A stretch of DNA of 64,000 bases from Hemileia vastatrix (GCA_030280995.1 JASXTE010000007.1:16856501-16920500); one strand, 5' to 3'. Positions 55,402 to 64,000 are shown, counted from the first letter of the stretch. The notes: a model not told the origin generated them from the letters alone. Numbers and translations are program-made.

Positions 55402-55465
55402 CTGAAGTATGTGAATTTTTTGTGTTAGCATAAGATTTTTTATGTTCAACTTTAGGAGAACTCAC
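55402..55465 (-). other. Intron 1 of element 3 (64 nt)
   Basis: Donor GTGAGT after GATACT; TATGCTAACAC contains a perfect CTAAC branch motif; acceptor ACATACTTCAG before GATGTGGAAATG. Phase 0 to phase 0, frame b to frame a. The best-formed of the four copies. Confidence 0.78.
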
Positions 55466-55540
55466 AGTATCAGCATCATAGTCAATTTCAATTTCATCCA
55501 CTTGCATGTTATCCATTTTTTCAGCCAAATTGTTGGACAT
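55466..55540 (-). CDS. Element 3 ORF1 exon 1 (25 codons)
   Basis: ATG at 55538-55540: MSNNLAEKMDNMQVDEIEID, ending DADT at the GTGAGT donor. Without splicing this frame stops at 55169. Same length and similar core as exon 1 of element 1. Confidence 0.72.
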
Positions 55541-56209
55541 AATAGTGGGAAGATTAATTAACTTTTTTAAAAAAAATAATAAAATTTAGTTAATAATTGC
55601 TCCAAAAATAAAAAAAATTTTATTAATTAAATTATAAAAAAAAATTTTTTTAATATAAAGTAATAATTATAAAAAATTAATTAATAAAATGGATTGTAAG
55701 GTTAAATTGGGAATAAACAATCAAGTTAATTCAACCAATTAATTACCAATATTAAATATGGCAATATATTTGGGACTAAGCACAAAGTACTTTTAAGTCA
55801 ACCAAAATTAACAATAATTAATAAAAAAAATTAATTTAATAATTCAATTTGTATTAATAATAATGTCAATTCTTCTAGGACTAAGAGGATTTAACACTCT
55901 ATAATGGTCAACTAGGAAAAAAAAATTTATAATTGAACACTTACACTCAGTGAATCAGCAATTAAGCCACAATCACTGTTATTGCAGTAAAAATATAGTA
56001 ATATGAGTGAGAGGTGCAAAGGAGAACTTACTATAGTGATAGAAAAATCACTTCAAAATAATATAAGAATTAAAATAATATAAACCTAAGAAATCGAACC
56101 CAAGTTTGAAACACGGTTGTGGAAAAAGTTTCTTTTTTGCTAGGTGGTCCGTGAGTTTGTTGTTTGTCGCCAGGCTCGATCGGCGTCGTCGTTTGGAAAG
56201 GCCCTCAGT
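55541..56209 (-). other. Element 3 5' leader: three hairpins and primer site
   Basis: Hairpins at 55705-55740 (AATTGG/CCAATT with GAA/TTC), 55769-55806 (TTTGG/CCAAA with GAC/GTC) and 55875-55915 (CTAG/CTAG with GAC/GTC), each with the AA bulge (UU in RNA). The first shows a compensatory GAC-to-GAA, GTC-to-TTC change. Primer site TGAGGGCCTTTCC (minus) at 56195-56207. Confidence 0.72.
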
Positions 56210-57459
56210 TGTTGTTCAGTCTTCTAGAAGAGAGGAAGAAAAATGAAAAGAAGTAGAAGAGGAGAAGGAGGAAAGGATTATGGGTAATAAAAGAAATAAA
56301 AATTATAAAAATTTTTTAATTTATTGAGGAGAATCAACGACGGTTTTCTTGAGAGGTGACAAAAGTGAGGTTCTTATTAAATAATAATATTATTCTAATG
56401 TAAGGGCTATGCGCGGCAGACACTGTGATCACTATCAGACTTAAAGCAACCTTTCAATTGTTATATAGAATTTTAATTAGAATTTTATTACTAATAAAAA
56501 GAATATAAACGTAATGTAAAAGTGTATTTAATTTGTTGAGTGTATAATAAGTGATGCCTCTACAGGGGATTATCCAAGGCCCTTTTATAGGCAATGGTCC
56601 CCTGAAGCGCTACAAATGACTATATACAAAAGAGTAATGAAGTAAAACAAAAAGATAAGAGTAGACATTTGTAACATAGTAACTAAGAGAAAAATATACG
56701 AAAAATAACTAGTATCCCAATTAAGACTGTAAAATTCCCATCCCAAATTCCCCAAATTAGTTTCTATAGATTAATAAGTAACTAAACAACCATGTGATCT
56801 ACTAACTATGGAAAAACAAATCAAAACAAGTAATACAATCTGTTTTCAGTATTTCTAAGTGAAACAATTGACATGTTTTGATGCAACAAGGTATGCAATC
56901 AATTTAATTCAGCATAAGTTTATATAATTTAATTGTTTTCACTTATGTAGTTAAATACTAGTTAACTGAAACAATTAATTAAATTACTTTGAGAAATTAT
57001 AATACTATTTTATAAAATAAGTATTATAATTTATTTAATTTTCTTTCTGACACAATTAAGGGTCAAAAGAAGCGCCATTACTTATTGTTTAATACTATAT
57101 GAAAGATGTAATTTAATATATAAATGTAAATAATTAATTTAAATATATTATAAGTCAATTTTACACTTATAATTATAATATATATTTTTAATTAAATAAA
57201 TATTAATTTATAATTATTAAATACATAAAAATGCGCCATTTATTTGTAGAATATAAAATATATTATGTTTAATTTAAATGTATAAAATTTATATAAATAA
57301 TAAAATCAATATAACACTTATATGTAATAAGATATTTATATAATTTTATTATGCAATAAAATATTAATTTATATACATTAAATATAATTAATATGCCCTC
57401 TTTCAGGTTCTATAAGGTAACACATCATTTACTGGGCTCCTTGAACAGCCTGGCTGACA
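56210..57459 (-). repeat. 5' LTR of element 3 (LTR-A)
   Basis: 1250 bp. TATAAAAGG on the minus strand at 56581-56589, followed downstream by a TTATTATACACTCAA block that may mark the transcript start. TSD AAACC at 57460-57464. Confidence 0.94.
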
Positions 57460-57464
57460 AAACC

Positions 57465-57860
57465 ACTTTTTAACAGTTATCTTCATTCCAGGCTACCAAA
57501 ATCTATCAGCATTTCTAATATATGTTTCAACTTTACCTCTATGCACAAAAACATCATGTAGTGATATTAAAACCAACTCTTGCCCTTTTCTCTGGGTAAT
57601 AACTACATGAGGATTTTTATATTGCCTCTTCATCTACCTTCTTCCTGATATATCAAAATTTGGAAAATTCTGTTTGATAGCCTTCGAATCATCATCATCA
57701 CCATTCTCTGGCCTTTGTAGAGTTAATAAGTATTTCACTGACATATAATAAAAACATGTCTGACCCCAGACTTCATTTTTAAACTCCATAAAAACTACAT
57801 CAATATAAATTCCCTATCACTTAAGGTACCTACATTGGGTGAGCCAGAAATTTAATACCT
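57465..57860 (-). pseudogene. Element 8 integrase zinc-binding region
   Basis: Minus strand reads RQYKNPHVVITQRKGQELVL, ISLHDVFVHRGKVETYIRNA and DRFW-stop-PGMKITVKKW, ending at the element 3 insertion; the next residues (HSCEESQKR) are on the other side at 48083. The HHCC zinc site is thus split exactly by element 3. Upstream, KYLLTLQRPENGDDDSKAI is also readable with stops. Confidence 0.78.
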
Positions 57861-59033
57861 TGCTTTTTCTTACTGATTAGATAAGATTTTGGTTCCTTTT
57901 CAGAGCCATTCAACCTCTCTTTAACCAAATTTTCTTTAGGTACCTCTACACCATCTTCCAAACTCTTTTTTACAGAGTTTAACTCACCAACATACACACC
58001 ATTTTTTATTTTTCTACTATCCCACTCAAACACTCCTATTTATTATAGTACACCTCTACATCTACAACCTCTCTTTCAACAAATTTATCTAAACAATCAT
58101 CTGTCTCAACATAAAAATTATTCACAAAAATACAAACAGCCAGTTTAACCTCATTGGGAAGGTCATCTTCACTGTTAACACATATACAGCCTTAAAGTTT
58201 AGCCTCATGGGGATGTCTTCATTATCTTCATTAATAGACATATATTCATCCAGTTTATCATCTTGGTGGAGAACAGATACAGAATCTTCAACACAAAAAT
58301 ATAAAAATTAGACAGTTTATACTCCTGGAGGAGATACTCACTATCTTCATAAGAGTTGTCCAAAAACTTTCAATAAAATAAAATTATTTTCAAACCTCTA
58401 TCTAAAGGAGATTATTAGAAATAAAACTAAAAACATGGATATAAAACTTTATAAATATAAAAAAATAGGCATTTTAACCTCTTTCTGAAGGAGAAAAAAT
58501 TGGAGAGTGTTGAGAATCTTCAAAAATATTTTATCTTGATTTTTAATTACAAAGAGATTTTTACTTAACTCTTATTTTGAAAGTGCAGTTTAGCCTCCTT
58601 CTGGAGGATAGAAAAAAAGTATTGAGAATCTTTAAATAAATTATATCTTAAATTCTATTTATGCTGAAAGTTTTAACTTGACTTTGATTTTGATGGTTAA
58701 GTTTAGCCTCTTTCTGAAGGTCAGAAAGAGAATTTTAATAGAATTATTTTTATTGGGCCTTTATTGAAATATTCTGATATTTTTTTCTTGATTTTAATTT
58801 TTAAAATTTGAAATGCAGTTTATTCTCTTTCAGGACAGAATAATAAATTTTAGATTTTTCAAAAAATAATTTTTTTGTGAATAAATCATACTAAGATTTT
58901 TATCTTGATTTTGTTGGTTTAATTGCAGTTTATCCTCATGCTGGAGGTTGAAAAATATTCCACCAGAATTGAAACTACCACTATCCACTATTCTAACCAA
59001 ACTCCTACTCAATCCATTATCCAAAATAATACA
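57861..59033 (-). pseudogene. Element 8 relic with degenerate repeated peptides
   Basis: An open piece 58033-57830 is Lys/Glu/Val-rich (GVYVGELNSVKKSLEDGVEV). From 58960 down to 58140 the minus strand shows repeated LQxExKL motifs: LQHEDKLQLNQQNQDKNL, LQKEAKLNHQNQSQVKTF, LQKEAKLHFQNKS, LLQKEVKMP, LLQEYKLSNF, LHQDDKLDEY, DIPMRLNF, TFPMRLNW. Frames change between units because of indels. I do not know the function; position upstream of integrase in this relic is as far as I can place it. Confidence 0.5.
58140..58960 (-). repeat. Degenerate tandem array, units of about 110 bp
   Basis: On the plus strand a core CAGTTTANCCTC...CTGGAGG recurs at about 58150, 58201, 58260, 58321, 58394, 58479, 58590, 58706, 58823 and 58931. 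The last five are 108-117 bp apart; earlier ones are 51-85 bp apart. Each core can form a small CCTC/GAGG hairpin. Confidence 0.65.
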
Positions 59034-59417
59034 TCCCATGTCAGCCAGGCTGCTAGACTTACCTAGTAAAATAATTAATTATTTACTGGGATGAAGCCAC
59101 GCCTTTTTATTTCTTATTTTATTATTAATTATATTATATTTACTTTAAAATTACTTGTAGTAAATTAACTAATTACAATAAGAGAATTTAGTAAATATTT
59201 AAATCAATATTAATGTCTCTTATATTTTTATTCCCTAACACCATGCTCAATAACAGGTTAAAAGAGATAAAAATATACTATAACTAAAATTGGAAAAATT
59301 GAAATTAGTTTATTAAAAATACTAAAAAATGAAAATCAAATTGTTTTGTACTAAGTGTGACATTCAAAGTGAACTTTAAAATTTATCAAATAAATTGATA
59401 TATAAATTAAAATATAT

Positions 59418-60248
59418 CACCACGCAATATGGGGGGCGGACTTGCTAGCAAGTCCGCAACCTTGAACCCTAATTCATATCTTTTTGAGCACACATTGAGG
59501 AAGTGATGAAACCATCATGAAGAAGTATTGAATTTACTTTGAACACAAATGGGGCTACAAGGGCTGGAAAGGCTGGAGAGAGGGGTGAGGAAGGGTGTAT
59601 GGGGTAGCGAAAAGGTTGGGAAAGAGTTGGAAGGGAAGATTAAGGGTTCCGAGGCATTTTAAATGAAGAAAAGGGTCTGGGAGAGGTTGAGAGGGGTGAA
59701 ATGGGGATCAAAAGAGGATGGCATACAATGGGGCTGGGAGGATAGCGAAAGGCATGGGAAGGGAAGACAAGCATGTGTTGATAGAATTGAAAGGGATGGA
59801 GATTGGTGCAAACAGAGTGTGAAAATAGGAGGATGAACTCTGTTCTTCGGGCGAAGAACAGAGTTCACTTCCATAAAATATTAGCTGAAACAAAACAGAG
59901 TGTGAAAATAGGAGGATGAACTCTGTTCTTCGGGCGAAGAACAGAGTTCACTTCCATAAAATAGTAGCTGAAACATAGTTTTCAATTCTGTAAAAACAGT
60001 TATAGGTAATAGAAAAAGTCACTGATCTTCAAAAAATACTTTGCATTGAGTAGACTCATGGAATGATTTTTTCTGGCTTCCATTCAGTTATCCTCACACT
60101 TTCACTATGTTTTCAATATAGATCCATTGTTATTTGTGTGATACTTCAAGTGAAAGTTCAGTATTACTTCAGTCTGAGTTCCATCTGATTTCCATCTGAA
60201 TTCAAGTTGCGGACTTGCTAGCAAGTCCTCCCCCTATATTGCGTGGTG
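59418..60248 (+). mobile_element. Palindromic inverted-repeat element, 831 bp
   Basis: Inverted ends of about 43 bp with two mismatches, beginning CACCACGCAATAT; 3-bp TSD TAT at 59415-59417 and 60249-60251. Perfect 18-bp palindromes GGACTTGCTAGCAAGTCC at 59438-59455 and 60211-60228. The interior is G/A-rich from 59560 to 59760 and includes a tandem hairpin duplication. No transposase coding seen; the CACYA ends and 3-bp TSD suggest a CACTA-type non-autonomous element. Confidence 0.87.
59811..59973 (+). repeat. Tandem 83-bp duplication with perfect hairpin
   Basis: AACAGAGTGTGAAAATAGG starts at 59811 and 59894. Each unit holds TGAACTCTGTTCTTCG, a GG loop and the exact reverse complement (first copy 59834-59867). 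A decayed single form is at about 42185-42225. Confidence 0.85.
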
Positions 60249-60823
60249 TATTTTATGGTGCATCTTTTTAGTCCTCTCTGTTATTTGTAATTTCCTATTT
60301 TGGAAGGATTTTTTCTCTCACACTCTGGTATGTTGGCCTCTTAACTCCATGTAATCTCTCCCCTTTTTGCCTATAAAGGGTCTTCTATCTTGTTCTGCTT
60401 TATTCATTCCTTATCACTTACAAATTATTATATACAACCAAAAATCATTTTTATTACTACTACTTCTGCTTTAGTACTTAAATTTGCTTAAATCTAAATC
60501 TCATAAGTAGTAGTAATATTATTTCTTTACCTTTTATTCAAGTAATTAATCATAAAAGATAAAGTTTTACGTACTTTCTTTGAAATCCTTGAGTTATCCA
60601 CCTTCACTGCTGTTTGGACTTCCATAAAAACTTCTAGACCATTAGGACCCCTTGACATCCCATCTTTCCTCTCAAAACCTTTTCAATGAGATAGAAAAAA
60701 TAGAAGGAGATGAGAGACAGAGAAAAATCCATAACATATTGACATACTAATAAAATATCAACAGAAAATAATTGAGAATCCACTTAAATTATCTCTAAGT
60801 GAGCTTAGCTATTGCAATCCAGT

Positions 60824-61850
60824 GTAGAAAGACTTTTACAGTTGCCTTGCTTTAAGCAGAATCCAAGGGAGTTAGATAAACCTAAGAAAACCCTGTCCCC
60901 TTAAGTAAAATAAGAGTTAAAAATAAACTAAGCTAAATCATCTACTTGATATGAATGAATTGTTGAAAAATTAATTAAGACATTTTTGAGATGTTGAATT
61001 GATGCTCCTTATAACAAGGCAGGAAATATAACAATGAAGTTGTGCTCAGAAAAGTTATATAAATGATTGAAAAATATATGTTTCTATAAAACTTTTTATT
61101 TATGTGAACAGATGCTATATTTGAGTCCCTGAAGTTGAGACCTTTAAAATGGTACCCTATAAATATATATTTATGATTTGTTATATAAAATTTATAAAGT
61201 GTTATGAAAAAGTGTTATATTTATAAGAGTATTACAATTTATAAAATGTTATTTAAATATAGGTGGTAGTTTTGTTATGCATTATTATTGTTAATGGTTA
61301 AGATGTATGATGTCTGATAATCGTATAACTTCAAGTATACAGGCTTTATATGCCTAGTATTTCATGTGCCCTACTTTCCCTAGCTGGATCATCCCAGAGC
61401 TTTTCTGGAGATCACCAGAGGTTGTATGTAGCTCTTCCAGAGCATTCCAGAGCTTTTACAGACTTCTTCACTCAATTAGAACCTTAAAAAAGTAATAGAA
61501 AATATACAAAATAAACAGATGATAGGGCTATATCTAAAGAGCTTCCCATTAAATTTTGGTAGCGCGGAAAACCCCATTCACTGAATTAAAAATCATTAAA
61601 GTTTAGTAAATTATTAGAAACAAAAAATAATAAGTAATACTTTATAAAATTATTAAAAATATAATAAAAATAGAAAAATTCTAAGAAAATTTCAAAAGGT
61701 TCTTGGGACTCCTAGATTTTATTTCCATGCACTTTTGAGCCTATAATTTAATTTCTTGACCATTAAATAATTAATTCTTCCTGGACTTATATAAATAACC
61801 ATTTTTGCATTAAGCCATCCTTTCTTTTCATAATAAAAATTAAATATAAA
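60824..61850 (+). repeat. Interspersed repeat R1, copy 2
   Basis: Matches 20413-21380 in the same orientation (see that entry). Here it lies between relic parts of element 8; whether it is inserted in it cannot be told. The stretch 60663-60823 before it shows nothing. Confidence 0.55.
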
Positions 61851-61929
61851 ATTTGATTGGATTTTCCAATATTCAATATAAAGAACCCACATTCATTTAA
61901 AAATATTTTAAAGTGCTGTACTAATCTTT

Positions 61930-62473
61930 AGACTTCCACACCAGGACCTCATTTTGAGGAGAGATCACAACATTAGGGTGATCAGCCCTCCCTACCCTAA
62001 AATAGGTGGGTCTCCATAATCTACTTGTATAATAAATTCACGAGAAGATGAACTTTTAATTTGCATCTTCTTTTTTCAAACACAACACTGGAAGATCATA
62101 GTATTCCCAGGCCTAGTTTCCAAAACTTCATCTCCATGAGGTGCCAAACACATGTAATCTCATATAATTACAAGTAATCTTCAAAATTATACCCATACCT
62201 GATTAATAACCAATCTTGGCTTTTAAATAAATCAAAAGAGGACCAAAAAACATTCTTTACAGCTCCTCCTCTGGCCACATAAAAATGCACCTTACAAACT
62301 GATCCACCAACACTTAATTTAAAATTCTCTGCTGTACCCACCAACTCAGTAGTATACCCTCCAACACCTCTGAGATTATCACCTGTACCAGTTTTCATTG
62401 GAAGAAATACACCTGTTGCCTGCTTTAGTTATATAAGATTAATTTGAGACCCATAATCCACCAGGGACCTTTA
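61930..62473 (-). pseudogene. Element 8 protease relic
   Basis: Minus strand reads VDYGSQINLI, a stop, LKQATGVFLPMKTGTGDN, then RGVGGYTTELVGTAENFKLS, VGGSVCKVHFYVARGG and DLFKSQDWLL. The D-x-G-S triplet, hydrophobic strand and the GGxxxxVxFxV pattern are those of a retrotransposon aspartic protease. Downstream the text (LMEMKFWKLGLGILWSS, VDYGDPPIL) decays. It is cut off on the right by element 7 at 62479; CCGCT at 62474-62478 should be that element's target site. Confidence 0.55.
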
Positions 62474-62478
62474 CCGCT

Positions 62479-63287
62479 TGTCATGCGCCATGTGAAACTC
62501 GAGGCAAAAGCAGCTCATCAAATCAATAATACAGAGTTCTTAATCCATACACGAAGTGCAGAAAGAAATTCTACATAGCAACTGTGACTTTCCTTTGTGT
62601 ACTCACTATTCAACCACGCTAGTCTAAACTTTAAATCTAAATTATTCAATCTCTCAATAGTGTGTTTTAGTCTTTTCCTCAATAAGCGACACACAGAGCA
62701 ATAGTTAATGTAATAGTCCGCTAAAAGGTTTATTAATTATCTGTGGGTTATTAAAAAGGGTAGTGAGAATGGACGGGATGGTTAGTGGAGGATTAAAGGG
62801 TTAACAGATGTTAGTGAGGAGGGTCCAGGTGTAACGGGTGTAATTTTGGTGGTCTGTGGTGTGCGGAATGATGGATGGGTATGAGGTCAATGCGAGGAGG
62901 AGTAATGGATATAAAAGGGATTGGATTCTGGTTCAATATTCCTTTAGAATTAAATTATAAAATGTATATATAGTTAATAGTGGTAAAGCTTCAGGTTAAA
63001 TCATTATTATTGTATCTTTCCTTATTTTCTCAGTAATCATTTCTAAATTCTAAATCTTTGATTTTTGAGTTTTAAAACCTTTGTGAGATCTTAAGAATAT
63101 TAATATTACCTTTAAATTATATTAGAATTATTATTGAACATATCTTGAAGCAGTAGTTCTTCCTTCAAGTCATCTTCGAATCACTTCCTTGAACATTTCC
63201 TCTGTGCTTTGAAGAAGTTTCTAAACTACTCTCCTCATATCACTTCCAGGAACACCCTCAAACTTGTGGGTAGGTTGTCCGGTGACA
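62479..63287 (+). repeat. 5' LTR of element 7 (LTR-D)
   Basis: 809 bp, TGTCATGCGCC to CCGGTGACA. TATAAAAGG at 62910-62918, then AGAATTAAATTATA at 62946-62959, 36 nt later, as in element 6. Confidence 0.92.
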
Positions 63288-63288
63288 G

Positions 63289-63302
63289 TATAATTTAATT
63301 CT
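63289..63302 (+). other. Self-priming binding site of element 7
   Basis: TATAATTTAATTCT, exact reverse complement of 62946-62959. The inverted-repeat element begins 6 bp further on, so it separates this site from gag but leaves it intact. Confidence 0.75.
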
Positions 63303-63307
63303 CCATA

Positions 63308-63568
63308 CACTACGCAATATAGGGGGTGGACTTGCTAGCAAGTCCTCAACCTGAACTCAGATGGAACTCAGATGGAACTCAGACTGAACTCATACTGAAC
63401 CCATACTGAACTCTACTTGAACACCCACCTAAAACTGTTCTTCTGAGTGGTGTTCATTCCTGATTGTATGGCTCCTTTATCAATAGCTCAATGTGTGTTC
63501 AATCTATGGTGAGTTTGGGTCCAAGGTTGCGGACTTGCTAGCAAGTCCGCCCCCCATATTGTGTGGTG
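63308..63568 (+). mobile_element. Palindromic inverted-repeat element in the element 7 leader, 261 bp
   Basis: CACTACGCAATATAGG to (reverse) CACCACACAATATGG. Element 6 shows the empty site (CTCCGTAGTTCTC near 27986-27998); here it reads CTCCATA-insert-ATAGTTCTC, so the TSD is ATA. Palindromes at 63328-63345 and 63531-63548 are perfect. The interior has AACTCAGATGG-type short direct repeats at 63353-63410. Confidence 0.88.
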
Positions 63569-63627
63569 ATAGTTCTCATTTTTTGGCACTACTACGTCCT
63601 TTTTTCAGGTGTTTTTAAATTCTTTAA

Positions 63628-64000
63628 ATGGCACATGTTCAACGCACTCCTCCTACGGGTGCTACTACTAGGGCTCGTGCCAGAGGCAGGCCAACAGCCA
63701 CACGGTCTGTTTCCCGCACTCACTCCCTGGAACCTCTCAATCTTAGGGAACTAGGAAACTCAGTCCTATCTGTAGAAGAAATCCCCCAGGATTTTGATGA
63801 TTCTAGCAAGGAAGAAGAAGGAGAGGATACAATGCATGAGGCACCTTCTTCCCTTGCTACTCACCCTTCTGGTAAACCTTTGGAACCTGGACCATCTAAT
63901 TCTCTGGAAGACTTCATGAGGCTTTTCATGAAAACCCTTTCCAATTCAACGTCTTCGGAGGGATCTAAATTCAAAACTCCTTCCATGAAATCTCCTGAGA
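63628..64000 (+). CDS. Element 7 gag, N-terminal part (truncated by window end)
   Basis: ATG at 63628 starts MAHVQRTPPTGATTRARARG, followed by an Arg/Ser-rich stretch, an acidic stretch (DFDDSSKEEEGEDTMHEAP), NSLEDFMRLFMKTLSNSTS and SKFKTPSMKSPE at the edge. All 124 codons are open. It is about 80% identical to element 6 gag over this length and so should continue into capsid and zinc knuckle outside the window. Confidence 0.9.
   Translation, partial: MAHVQRTPPTGATTRARARGRPTATRSVSRTHSLEPLNLRELGNSVLSVEEIPQDFDDSSKEEEGEDTMHEAPSSLATHPSGKPLEPGPSNSLEDFMRLFMKTLSNSTSSEGSKFKTPSMKSPE

Larger units (their letters stand above)
48089..57459 (-). mobile_element. Element 3: Ty3/Gypsy retrotransposon, LTR-A family, nearly intact
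   Basis: 9371 bp between perfect TSDs AAACC (48084-48088, 57460-57464). LTRs of 1251 and 1250 bp differ at about 20 positions by eye (about 98% identity), the most similar LTR pair in the window. All parts of the plan are present: primer site, three leader hairpins, ORF1 with two candidate introns, slip heptamer, gag with zinc knuckle, protease, RT, RNase H, integrase, chromodomain, polypurine tract. Only three disabling lesions are seen: a 1-nt deletion near 52270, TAA at 52104-52106 and TAA at 51081-51083. Confidence 0.95.
59039..60657 (+). repeat. Solo LTR-C variant, holding an inverted-repeat element
   Basis: TGTCAGCCAGGCTGCTAG to ACCCCTTGACA with perfect TSD TCCCA at 59034-59038 and 60658-60662. 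Without the nested 831-bp element its length is about 788 bp, close to the 809 bp of LTR-C. CCTATAAAGGGTC near 60370 is a TATA candidate. Confidence 0.92.
62479..64000 (+). mobile_element. Element 7: LTR-D family retrotransposon, 5' part only (runs off window)
   Basis: 5' LTR 62479-63287, self-priming site, a nested inverted-repeat element (63308-63568) in the leader, then gag from 63628. It is the same family and orientation as element 6. Up to the window end no stop is seen in gag. Confidence 0.9.

Noticed and set aside
1..64000. CRISPR arrays, rRNA or tRNA genes, bacterial-type operons
   Set aside because: None seen on reading both strands; the direct repeats found are LTRs, leader units or decayed tandem arrays.

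Overview
This window looks like a repeat-dominated stretch of a fungal chromosome, very AT-rich (roughly 30% GC by eye). I found no convincing host gene. The Gag/Pol families, with Ty3/Gypsy integrases, chromodomains, short spliceosomal-type introns and Gag zinc knuckles, resemble elements that fill rust fungus (Pucciniales) genomes. A rust is my best guess for the organism, at moderate confidence and from memory of the family only. Coordinates of insertions rest on LTR ends plus target-site duplications (TSDs) read directly from the sequence.

Layout. Positions 1-467 and 18999-19975 are two parts of one mosaic LTR (family E), split by element 1 (468-18998, minus strand, LTR family A, TSD CTATG). 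Element 1 is itself split twice: in pol by element 2 (2060-9707, minus, LTR family C, TSD ATRAC) and in gag by a solo LTR-B (14212-15713, TSD GTTTC). From 19976 to 24566 there is a decayed integrase scrap, an interspersed repeat (R1), a coding relic, one end of a palindromic inverted-repeat element and otherwise featureless AT-rich DNA. From 24567 to 41571 lies element 5 (minus, LTR-B), cut by element 6 (27203-33444, plus, LTR-D, TSD GCCAG) and by a solo LTR-A (34610-35745, TSD AATGT). Its left end is rearranged. A solo LTR-C (43789-45801, TSD GTCAT) contains a solo LTR-A (44313-45594, TSD TATTA). Element 3 (48089-57459, minus, LTR-A, TSD AAACC) is the most complete copy and sits in the integrase of an old element 8 (scattered over about 47.3-62.5 kb, minus). 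Element 8 is further cut by a solo LTR-C (59039-60657, TSD TCCCA) and by element 7 (62479 to window end, plus, LTR-D). A family of non-autonomous elements with CACYACG inverted repeats, each holding an 18-bp palindrome, occurs at about 22.8, 42.2-43.7, 46.0, 59.4 and 63.3 kb.

How the pieces work together. Elements 1, 2, 3 and 5 share one gene plan: a leader with a primer-binding site common to all four copies; a short ORF1 made of a tiny first exon joined across a 55-64 nt intron to a second exon; a canonical -1 slippery heptamer near the ORF1 stop (degraded in element 1); and a long second ORF, in the -1 frame, with capsid, zinc knuckle, protease, reverse transcriptase, RNase H, integrase and chromodomain. 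In elements 1, 2 and 3 the leader also carries repeated hairpins with compensatory changes. A second candidate intron of exactly 58 nt straddles the ORF1 stop in all four copies. Elements 6 and 7 have a different plan: self-complementarity between the start of R and the primer-binding site, as in the Tf1/sushi group, and in element 6 a canonical A AAA AAC slip site directly before the gag stop.

No element appears able to move as it stands. Element 3 is closest, with one 1-nt deletion and two nonsense codons seen. The strongest candidates for something undescribed are the intron/frameshift/leader-hairpin architecture of the A/B/C families and the palindromic inverted-repeat family.
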